From assembly GCA_035571835.1 (NCBI GenBank), contig DATNBU010000011.1, positions 186,001 through 250,000 on the forward strand: DNA of 64,000 nt. The letters run 5' to 3'. Source of the stretch: Candidatus Limnocylindrales bacterium (GTDB lineage: Bacteria > Desulfobacterota > Binatia > UBA1149 > CAITLU01). The position numbers were made by a program, and so were the translations under genes. This document shows positions 8,449-15,751 of this stretch, in pieces. The first letter of the stretch is position 1. The number at the start of each line of letters is the position of its first letter. The notes under the pieces were generated by a model. It did not search any database and had not been told where the DNA came from. It was given only the letters and a program-made list of their open reading frames with translations.

Positions 8449-9209
8449 GCTGCGTCGCCTTTGCCGCCGACGTGACTCGAAGCAGCGTTCGCGTCTCCGG
8501 TCGCTTCGGCGAGCGCCTTTCGCGCAATGCGGGTCACGACGGCCGTCACCGCGATCGTTGCAGCCAGGCCGAGCGCAAGCACTGCATAGTAGCCCGTTCC
8601 TTTCGGAGCGTCGGCAGCACCGCCGGCCAGGGCCGCGACGTCACCGGCAAGTTTTCCGTAGTACACGAACAGCAACGTGCCGGGCAGCATCCCGATCGAA
8701 GCCACGACGAAGTCGACAAAGCGCACGCGCGTAAGCCCGAGCGCGTAGTTCAGCAACGTGAACGGAAATGCCGGCGACAGGCGCAGCAGGAACACGATCC
8801 GCCGGCCGTCGGCGGCAACCGTGCGATCGATGGCTGCGAATCGCTCGTTGCCGGCGATCCTGCGTTCGATCGCCGCACGCGCGGCGTACCGGGATACGAG
8901 AAACGACATGGCCGCCCCGATCGTCGCCGCGGTGAATGCATAGAGTACGCCCCGGCCGATCCCGAAAATCGCACCGGCCGCCAGCGTCAGCGCCGAGCCG
9001 GGAACGAATGCGACCACCGCCACTGCGTATCCTGCGATGAACACGAGCGGACCGAGCGCGCCGAGGCTTTCCACCCACTCGGCAAACCGCGGGACCTCGG
9101 CTCCCGCCCTGCGGCCGAGAATCCACAGGCCCGCAACGAGTCCGAGGACGAGCAGCCATTTGACCGCGGCCGGAACCGGCGACTTGGAGACAGATGCAGT
9201 ACCGCTCAT
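8445..9209 (-). CDS. TVP38/TMEM64 family membrane protein (DedA superfamily)
   Basis: This is 254 residues from the ATG of MSGTASVSKSP. It has at least five hydrophobic segments: KWLLVLGLVAGLWILG, LVFIAGYAVAVVAFVPGSALTLAAG, YAFTAATIGAAMSFLVSRY, FVDFVVASIGMLPGTLLFVYYG and the C-terminal VLALGLAATIAVTAVVTRI. The signature FVPGSALTLAAGAIFG and the re-entrant LRLSPAFPFTLLNYALGLT are diagnostic for the SNARE-associated/VTT domain, implicated in lipid scrambling. It overlaps the following oxidoreductase gene by 4 bp and lies 47 bp after the small secreted protein gene, so all three are probably one transcript. Confidence 0.9.
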   Translation of the reverse strand: MSGTASVSKSPVPAAVKWLLVLGLVAGLWILGRRAGAEVPRFAEWVESLGALGPLVFIAGYAVAVVAFVPGSALTLAAGAIFGIGRGVLYAFTAATIGAAMSFLVSRYAARAAIERRIAGNERFAAIDRTVAADGRRIVFLLRLSPAFPFTLLNYALGLTRVRFVDFVVASIGMLPGTLLFVYYGKLAGDVAALAGGAADAPKGTGYYAVLALGLAATIAVTAVVTRIARKALAEATGDANAASSHVGGKGDAA

Positions 9210-9256
9210 CGCCGCACGTGCATATGCGACTGCGGCGAGTCCGACAACTGCGGTCG

Positions 9257-9508
9257 CTACTTTTGCTTCTCGACGACGACTCGGCCCTCGGCAGTCTCGT
9301 ACACTCGATACTTGTTGCCGTCCTTGCAGGTCGCGGCGAAATCCTTGTCGGCCTTGACCGTTACGGCTGTGACTTCTCCGCACGGCATGCCCTGGAGAGC
9401 GATCACGGATGTCAGGTCCTTCCTGAGCGCCTCGTCGGACTCGGCGGCAAACGCCGGCGCCGCGAGGCACGCAACGAGGAACAACGAGAATGGAATGACG
9501 TTCTTCAT
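9257..9508 (-). CDS. Small secreted protein of unknown function
   Basis: This is an 83-residue protein with a GGGAGA ribosome binding site. The signal peptide is MKNVIPFSLFLVACLAAPAFAA, cut about residue 22. The roughly 60-residue mature part has two cysteines (LQGMPCGEV and AATCKDG) that could form a disulfide, and strands ending KYRVYETAEGRVVVEKQ. I do not recognise the family. It is first in a probable operon with the TVP38 protein and the FAD-disulfide reductase, which hints at an envelope redox or lipid context, but this is inference. Confidence 0.65.
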   Translation of the reverse strand: MKNVIPFSLFLVACLAAPAFAAESDEALRKDLTSVIALQGMPCGEVTAVTVKADKDFAATCKDGNKYRVYETAEGRVVVEKQK

Positions 9509-9523
9509 GGAATCTCCCTTCGT

Positions 9524-10087
9524 TCAGGTCTGCAGGGATGCGAACTTCTTCGGATCTGCGAGCAGTCCCCAGATTCGTTCGCGTGAGGAGACGATCTCCG
9601 ACGCGAGCTTCTGGTCGTGATCCTGCAGAAGGGACAGCACCTTCATCATCAACAGGTCGTAGGAGCGCCGCAGCTCCGTGATGCTGGGCGTTGTCTTTCC
9701 CGCGTGGTGCTCGCGGAATTTCTCCATCAGGTCGTCGACCTGATTCTTGAGCGCGAGCTTCGTGAACACGCCGATCGCTTTGGTTTCCTTGAGCTGGGTC
9801 TTGAGCGCGTCGAGATCGAGCGGTGCGCTCGCCGCCGGCTCACGCGCGGCAGCGGCGGGCGCGTCAGGTGGCTGCCGCGCGGGCGCTTGCGGTTTCGGAG
9901 CCGGTGTTTCCGCTACGGGAGCCGCGTTGTTTTTCGTCGTCGATGCGGCGGGCTTTGCGGCCGGCGGCGTTGCGGGAGCCGGTGGCGGTGCCTGCGCCGG
10001 AACTGGCGGCGACGTCTCGGCCTTCTCGCGAGTGCATCCGGCGGCAAGCACCAATGTCACGACGAAGGCAGTGGAGAAGGTCCGCAC
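9524..10087 (-). CDS. Lipoprotein of unknown function
   Basis: From a GTG start this is a 187-residue protein with a lipoprotein signal (FVVTLVLAAGC; lipobox LAAGC, acylated Cys about residue 18). A roughly 75-residue Pro/Ala-rich low-complexity spacer follows. Then comes an alpha-helical domain (LDALKTQLKETKAIGVFTKL to SLLQDHDQKLASEI) that looks coiled-coil-like. An upstream in-frame extension lacks sense and is rejected because of the clean lipobox. It lies 15 bp upstream of the small secreted protein gene on the same strand. The family is not recognised; the shape fits an outer-membrane-anchored periplasmic protein. Confidence 0.65.
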   Translation of the reverse strand: MRTFSTAFVVTLVLAAGCTREKAETSPPVPAQAPPPAPATPPAAKPAASTTKNNAAPVAETPAPKPQAPARQPPDAPAAAAREPAASAPLDLDALKTQLKETKAIGVFTKLALKNQVDDLMEKFREHHAGKTTPSITELRRSYDLLMMKVLSLLQDHDQKLASEIVSSRERIWGLLADPKKFASLQT

Positions 10088-10139
10088 GATCGACGAATAG
10101 CAAGGAGAGCGGCAGAGATGAAGCTCGCCGCCGGTAGCT

Positions 10140-13100
10140 TCAATCCGAGAGCATCGCGACGGATGGCGCCGGCTCGACTTTCTGCAGGTTGAGATCTGTC
10201 GCCTCCACATCAATGTCCACCGGACCGGTCGGACCAGTCGCTCCTCGCGGCGCGTAGGTCGTGCAGCGAGCAAGCTGCGACGGACCCCGGAAGCCTTGGA
10301 ACGTGACGAAGCCCATGCGGAGAGGCGAGTAGGGGTAGCCCGCTCCGAAGAGTACGTTTGGCAGCAACGATTCGCACTCTGCATTCCGGCCGACGTGTCC
10401 GAACTCGAAGCCTGCATCGGTGGGATCGACCGCGACCTCGAGAGAACCGAGCACCGGCGAATCCATCAGCACGAACCGGACCGAGCCTTTGATCGGGCAG
10501 CGCAATGTCACACCCAGACCGGCCGCGTCGTGCAGCGCGGCCGACGCATCGCTCGCGGTAGTTAGACCATTGCCGTCGATGTCGCAGCGATCCCGCGTGC
10601 ACTGCGGCTCGAGATCGACTGCGAAGCGAAGAATCTTCAATGCATCGGTCGCGGTGGTGGTTCCGCTGTCGTCGGCATCGCCGCACCTTTCCGCAAGCTT
10701 GCAGTCCACGGAGCATGCGCCATGCAGGTTCTCCCCGGTCGGATCATCGCACTGCTCGACTCCGACCCGCACATATCCGTCGCCGCATACGGCGGTCCTG
10801 CACTCCTCGGTGCACGCGTTGCCTGACCAACGGTCTCCATCGTCGCAAAGCTCGACGCCCTTCTCGAGAATCCCGTCGCCGCAGTACGCAAGCTTGCAGC
10901 TGTTGCGGCAAGCGTCGTTGTCCGCCGAGTTCGCGTCGTCGCATTCCTCCGTTCCGAATCGGACGAAGCCGTCGCCGCAATAGCTGCGGAAGCAGAGCGA
11001 CGGACACTCGTCGGAATCATCCGGGTTCGCATCGTCGCACTGCTCGGTGAAGACGTTGATCACCCCGTCGCCGCATCGTTCCTGCTCGCACGTCGCCGCG
11101 CAGGACGGATCGCTGCCGCCGTACTCGCATTGCTCGCCAGGCTCGAGCACTTCGTTGCCGCAACCGGGCAGCGTGCAGTTCGCGTTGCATCCGTCGAGGT
11201 CGATGTCGTTGCCGTCGTCGCACTCCTCGCCGGCGTCGACCGTGCCGTTGTCGCATGGGAAGCCCGATACGGCGACCTTGACGATGGTATCGACCGGGTC
11301 GTAGCGGTCGGTGAAAGGCAGCGCATTCCACGCGATGGTCCAGCGATTGTCGCCGTCGGCGGCGACGATCGGATCGAGGTCCTGGCGCGCATCGCCGAGC
11401 GCCGCCGGATCCACGGGCGATGGCGGGCTGAACGTGCGACCGTCGTCCGTGGAGATCGACGCGACGATGTCCGAGTCGGTTCCAGCTGCAGCACCGAGAT
11501 GGGCTGACCATGCGGCGAGAATGCGTCCCCCGTCATCCGCGGCGAGCGACGGAGACTGAAACTCGACGCCTCCGCGGTAGCCAATCGACTCGGGCGCGCT
11601 CCAGGATTGGCCGTGATCTTCGGAACGCGTCACGACGACGAACGGCAGGGATTCCCACCCGACCATCGTGGTTCCCGAAGGCGCGACCACCAGGGATGGC
11701 GCGCGGTATCCTCCGTATAGCGTACGGTAGAGCGGTCCGTATCCAGGCGACGCGAACTGCGGAAGCACACGGCTGTTCCACGCCGCTCCAGAAGCAGCGC
11801 TGCGTGAAAACCACAGCTCGCTTCCGAACTCTCTTTGCCACACGACGTTCCAGCCACCTGCGGGATCGGACGCCGCCGTCACGAACTCTTGCTCGTCATC
11901 GGCCGAGCATCCTGCGCCGGTACGGGTATGGTCATAGATGTGCCCGGATGCGGACCACGACTTTCCATCGTCCGCGCTGTAAGCGGCATCGAGTGAGACC
12001 GAGCACGAGCTGTCCTGTTTCTTGGTGGTCTCGACGACCGCCATCCATGCGCCGCTGTTACTGCTCACCAGCGTCACGCTGTCGACCCGGAGCACTTCGC
12101 AGCCGGAACACGAAAGCGTGTCGATGACGGCCGTCGTCGGCCACGATACGCCCTGATCCGTCGAACGCTGGACAACGATGCTCCCAACCTCACCGTAGTA
12201 CTCCTCGGCCTCGACGCCTTTCCTGACGAACTGCGCAAACAGCGTGGTCCCGCCGCGCGACACCCCATCCCATCCCATCGAATCGTGACGGAAGCTGTTG
12301 TGAAGCGGCGGCGCGGGCGGTGAATTCCAGCGCGCTCCGGCTGTTGACGAAACGTACGTCGAGGCGCGCGGCAAGTCGGCGTCGTACGCGGGGTCGAATG
12401 TCATCGTGCGTTGGATGCCCCGGCGAAGCACGAGGCCCCCGTGACCATCGCCTTTCATGTCCGAGACACCCTGCTCGGCGATGGACGGGCCTTTCGGCGG
12501 CAGGGCCGTCTGGCCGACCGTGCGGACAATGGAAAATTCGGGCGCATCGTCCGACGGCGGCAACGTCGTCGTGGTAGTCGACGTGAACGAATAGAGGTCC
12601 GGATCGACGCTGAGCAGTCGGACCAGTTCTCCTTCGAACCGGCTTTCCCAATACACCGAGAAAATGCCGTCCGCTTCGGAACCGACACCGAGGAGCCGCG
12701 CGCGACGCGGGACGAACGTGTCGAGATCGAAAGCGCTGCCGACGAGCTTCATTCCGTCATTCACGACGCGGGCATGGACCCGTGAATCGCATTCGTAGTA
12801 CTCGTTGCACGAGTGCTCCTCCGACCACGCGACGACGATATTTCCGAGGGCATCGGCCGCCGCATCGGCAGCATCAATCGGGTACGATATCGACGACTTC
12901 ACCTCGATCGGCAGCGGAACGGGATCGCCATCGGCAGGGAAGCTCCGCAGCAGGATCTGTCCATTGCGCGGATACTTGCCACAGGTCGCGACGAGAACGA
13001 GCTTGTCTCCGACGAGCAGCCATCGTTCCGGAGACAGGGTGCAGTGCGATTCCGGCGTGAGCGTACGGAGCGCAGCGGCAACGCGGCCCGCCGAATCGAG

Positions 13101-13475
13101 CGACTGGATCCGGTACGTCGAGGTGTAGAGCTGATCCGATCTGCTCATGCCGACGACGACGCCCGACCCGTCGTTCCGGCAGATGAGCGTCACTGAGGAG
13201 CTGGAATCGAATTCCTCCAGAACTGCGGAGGCCTTGATCTCGCCATCGGGAAACTTCGTCTCGATCGCCCAATGGTATTTTTGTCCCTGCTCGTCCCACC
13301 ACGAGTCGGTCAGCCCGAAAGGAAATTCGGAGGTGCCGCAGGCCGGTTGACTCAACCGGAATTCGGTCGCGACCCGCGGCTCGCCGATCGCGGCCGGCGC
13401 CGCGGCGAGCGCGGCGCCGTGGCCGACCAGCGTCGCGACGAGAATCGCCGTGCCGGTGAGATTGAGCCGTTTCAT
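10140..13475 (-). CDS. Large secreted protein: sialidase-like propeller, DUF4215 repeats, dockerin, cohesin-like end
   Basis: This is an 1111-residue secreted protein. The signal peptide ends at about GAALAAA (26). Residues 30-290 and 310-735 contain BNR/sialidase-like strands (SxDxGxxW forms such as STDQGVSWP, SEDHGQSWS, STDDGRTFS), joined by a TTTTTTLPP linker at 298-307. Residues 741-930 carry five or six Cys-rich DUF4215 units (CGDGxxxxGxExCDD). Two EF-hand/dockerin-type repeats follow (DADDSGTTTATDALKILR, DIDGNGLTTASDASAALH; about 930-985), then a roughly 115-residue beta domain that resembles cohesin. Probably a cell-surface or extracellular binding protein; no catalytic residue is evident. 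Confidence 0.8.
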   Translation of the reverse strand: MKRLNLTGTAILVATLVGHGAALAAAPAAIGEPRVATEFRLSQPACGTSEFPFGLTDSWWDEQGQKYHWAIETKFPDGEIKASAVLEEFDSSSSVTLICRNDGSGVVVGMSRSDQLYTSTYRIQSLDSAGRVAAALRTLTPESHCTLSPERWLLVGDKLVLVATCGKYPRNGQILLRSFPADGDPVPLPIEVKSSISYPIDAADAAADALGNIVVAWSEEHSCNEYYECDSRVHARVVNDGMKLVGSAFDLDTFVPRRARLLGVGSEADGIFSVYWESRFEGELVRLLSVDPDLYSFTSTTTTTLPPSDDAPEFSIVRTVGQTALPPKGPSIAEQGVSDMKGDGHGGLVLRRGIQRTMTFDPAYDADLPRASTYVSSTAGARWNSPPAPPLHNSFRHDSMGWDGVSRGGTTLFAQFVRKGVEAEEYYGEVGSIVVQRSTDQGVSWPTTAVIDTLSCSGCEVLRVDSVTLVSSNSGAWMAVVETTKKQDSSCSVSLDAAYSADDGKSWSASGHIYDHTRTGAGCSADDEQEFVTAASDPAGGWNVVWQREFGSELWFSRSAASGAAWNSRVLPQFASPGYGPLYRTLYGGYRAPSLVVAPSGTTMVGWESLPFVVVTRSEDHGQSWSAPESIGYRGGVEFQSPSLAADDGGRILAAWSAHLGAAAGTDSDIVASISTDDGRTFSPPSPVDPAALGDARQDLDPIVAADGDNRWTIAWNALPFTDRYDPVDTIVKVAVSGFPCDNGTVDAGEECDDGNDIDLDGCNANCTLPGCGNEVLEPGEQCEYGGSDPSCAATCEQERCGDGVINVFTEQCDDANPDDSDECPSLCFRSYCGDGFVRFGTEECDDANSADNDACRNSCKLAYCGDGILEKGVELCDDGDRWSGNACTEECRTAVCGDGYVRVGVEQCDDPTGENLHGACSVDCKLAERCGDADDSGTTTATDALKILRFAVDLEPQCTRDRCDIDGNGLTTASDASAALHDAAGLGVTLRCPIKGSVRFVLMDSPVLGSLEVAVDPTDAGFEFGHVGRNAECESLLPNVLFGAGYPYSPLRMGFVTFQGFRGPSQLARCTTYAPRGATGPTGPVDIDVEATDLNLQKVEPAPSVAMLSD

Positions 13476-13579
13476 CGGAAGTCGGCGAATGTACCTGCCG
13501 GTGCAGAGCCGAGGCAAGGCGTCGAATGTTTTCCTGCAGCTCGCGATGGCCCGCTACGACATCCGCCGCGTGCGAGTCG

Positions 13580-14569
13580 CTACTTCGACCGCCACTTGTA
13601 CCAAAGCGGCGCGATCGCCTGCAGCGGCCCGAGCGGGCTCATCTGCGATGCGCGCAGCTCGGCTTCGATGCGGTCGCAGTGGCGCAGCACCGGGCGCATG
13701 TCTTCGATGCGCGAGCGGATGCGGCTCCAGTCGGCCCACATCGCTTCGTCGTCGAACGTGATCTGGTCGGTCGCGAGCTTCCACAGCCAGTGGAATGCGT
13801 CGCGCGCGAGCACGTTCAGGTTCGGGTCGCGGTCGAGGTCGTCGATCGAGAAGCGGCTGTGGCGGATGCCGGGCTTCAGGTACTCGTCGCGGTAGATCGC
13901 GATCTCCTTGCGGCACTTCTCGTCGACCGGCAGGCCGAGGCCGCGCGCCATGCGCTCGAGCTCGACGGCAGGGTCGGCCATGACGTTGTCGTAGTCGATG
14001 AACACGCAGCGGCTCCCGCGGGTTCTCTCGAAGTACGGCACGGCGTTGACGAGCCATTCGAGATCGCTCTTTTCCTGCGTGCCGCGCTGGGGCTCGAGGC
14101 GCTGGCGCGAGCGTGCGACGCTGATCGGATTGCGCACCGCATAGACGAAACGCGCGTCGAGGCCGCAGCGATCGAACACGCGCTGGAAGAACGGCAGGAA
14201 GCGCGACGTACGCGCGTACTTGTAACCCCACACCGGCGAGTTGCCGAAGCGCCGGTGCAGCAGCGCGACGCAGTCGTCCTCGATCGCGCGCACGATCGGC
14301 AGATCGAACTCGGCGTCCTCGATCAGGCGAACGCTGTCGCCGCGGACACCCAGCGCGCGCTTCAGCCGCTTGCTGATCCGCAGCAGGTCGTTGTCTTCGA
14401 AAAAACCGGTCGGATTCTTGCCGCTGCCGGCACGCAGGTTGTCGCCGAGGTCGACGCCGACCGCCTGCATCGCGCGCGCGATCGCGCTCGTGCCGCTTCG
14501 GCCGACGCCGAGAATTGTTGCCATGACCCAGGGCTTTTTCGCAGGGGCGTTGGTGCTCATCGGTTGCAT
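13580..14569 (-). CDS. Sulfotransferase
   Basis: This 329-residue protein has an N-terminal PAPS 5'-phosphosulfate loop, GVGRSGTSAI (about 21-30), and a 3'-phosphate-binding region FVYAVRNPISVARSR (about 140-155), the two hallmarks of the sulfotransferase family. It would transfer sulfate from PAPS to a hydroxyl or amine; the acceptor is unknown. It lies downstream of two ELM1-like genes and an ABC exporter on the same strand, so a surface glycan or lipid is the likely acceptor (inference). Met4 is an alternative start. Confidence 0.85.
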   Translation of the reverse strand: MQPMSTNAPAKKPWVMATILGVGRSGTSAIARAMQAVGVDLGDNLRAGSGKNPTGFFEDNDLLRISKRLKRALGVRGDSVRLIEDAEFDLPIVRAIEDDCVALLHRRFGNSPVWGYKYARTSRFLPFFQRVFDRCGLDARFVYAVRNPISVARSRQRLEPQRGTQEKSDLEWLVNAVPYFERTRGSRCVFIDYDNVMADPAVELERMARGLGLPVDEKCRKEIAIYRDEYLKPGIRHSRFSIDDLDRDPNLNVLARDAFHWLWKLATDQITFDDEAMWADWSRIRSRIEDMRPVLRHCDRIEAELRASQMSPLGPLQAIAPLWYKWRSK

Positions 14570-14634
14570 CCGTGCGAAGGCTGTCTTCGCGGCAGGAGTT
14601 GCTCAGGCGCGAGTCGCCGCACGCCGGGCAGAGG

Positions 14635-15723
14635 CTATTGGCGGTTCTCGCCCCGGAGGTCAAATAGCGCGCGCACGCGCTCGACGGTCCGCTCGAGATC
14701 GTCGAGTGGCCGGCGAACGGCAGGCGGCTGTTCGCCGAAGCGGTGCGCGAGACCGCGCTCGCGCATCGCAGCGAAATACGCGTCGAAATCGCGCGCCGGT
14801 TTGAACAGGCCGAGATCGATCGCGATGCGCCGCATCCACTGCGGCCACCTCGATTGTTCGGTGTTGCCGCGGCGAGGCCATTCGAACACCGCAACCGGCC
14901 GTCCGGTTGCGCTCGCTTCGACGAGCAGCGATGCGCTGTCGATCGTCACGACGAAATCGTCGGCCAGCGCGAGGAAGCCCTTGTACGGATTGTTCGCGGC
15001 GTCGTCCTTCTTCCACAGGTAGACGTGCGACGGCGCATCGACTGCTGCTGCCAGCGCTGCCGCCGCATCGGCGGGCGTGCGCGGGCTCGTCGTGATCAGC
15101 AGCGAGCCGCCGCGTGCCGCTGCCATCTGCGATGCTTCGCGACCGAGCCGTGAGGCCGTCTGCGCATCCAGAAGGTACGACGAGCTGTTGCCGCCGACGA
15201 GCAGCGCCGTCCACGGCCGCGGCAGGTGCTCGAGGCGCGGCTTCCATGCTGCAGCAGCCTCGGCCATCGCAGCCGGCTCGATGCGGTTGAGCACGCCGGT
15301 CACGTGAAGAATGTTTTTTCGCTCGGGAAGGCAGAACTGCGGCATCGTCACGATCAGATCGAAGCCTCCGAGCGGGGCCTGCACGTGCAGCAGGTGCACG
15401 AGCCTGGTGCGCCCGCCGGACTGCTTGCGTATCCACTTCGCTACGGGCGCCGCGCGGCGCGATGCGGCGATCACGAGGTCGGGCCACGGCGGCTCGAGCG
15501 GCGCCGATCTGTCACGGTCGACGGTCGCGCGCGTCGCACCGAGAAGAATGTTCGGCAGCACGTTCAGCTTGTTGTGGCGCAGCTGCTTGATCTCGTACGG
15601 CCAGCCGAGCGCGTCGGCGAGGCTCTGCATCTGGCCGTTTCCGCCGGTTCCCTTGCCGAAAAGGACCCAGACGTGCGGAGGTCGGAATGTGTCGCCGCGC
15701 GGGAGCGAGGGGGAATCGGTCAT
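14635..15723 (-). CDS. Mitochondrial fission ELM1-family protein (glycosyltransferase-like)
   Basis: This 362-residue protein starts at MTDSPSLPRG; an upstream Arg/Ser-rich extension is rejected. The N-terminal signature VWVLFGKGTGGNGQMQSLADALGWPYE and the later KxxGGxTRLVHLLHVQ and LVGGNSSSYLLD belong to the ELM1 (DUF1022) family, which has a GT-B-like fold and is often found in LPS/glycan clusters. The C-terminal half has a nucleotide-sugar-like pocket, LADDFVVTIDSASLLVEASATGRPVAVFEW. It starts 28 bp after the three-part fusion gene, whose C-terminal third is a paralogue. Confidence 0.8.
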   Translation of the reverse strand: MTDSPSLPRGDTFRPPHVWVLFGKGTGGNGQMQSLADALGWPYEIKQLRHNKLNVLPNILLGATRATVDRDRSAPLEPPWPDLVIAASRRAAPVAKWIRKQSGGRTRLVHLLHVQAPLGGFDLIVTMPQFCLPERKNILHVTGVLNRIEPAAMAEAAAAWKPRLEHLPRPWTALLVGGNSSSYLLDAQTASRLGREASQMAAARGGSLLITTSPRTPADAAAALAAAVDAPSHVYLWKKDDAANNPYKGFLALADDFVVTIDSASLLVEASATGRPVAVFEWPRRGNTEQSRWPQWMRRIAIDLGLFKPARDFDAYFAAMRERGLAHRFGEQPPAVRRPLDDLERTVERVRALFDLRGENRQ

Positions 15724-15751
15724 CGCGGGCCGGTGGCCTTGGTCGGCAATG

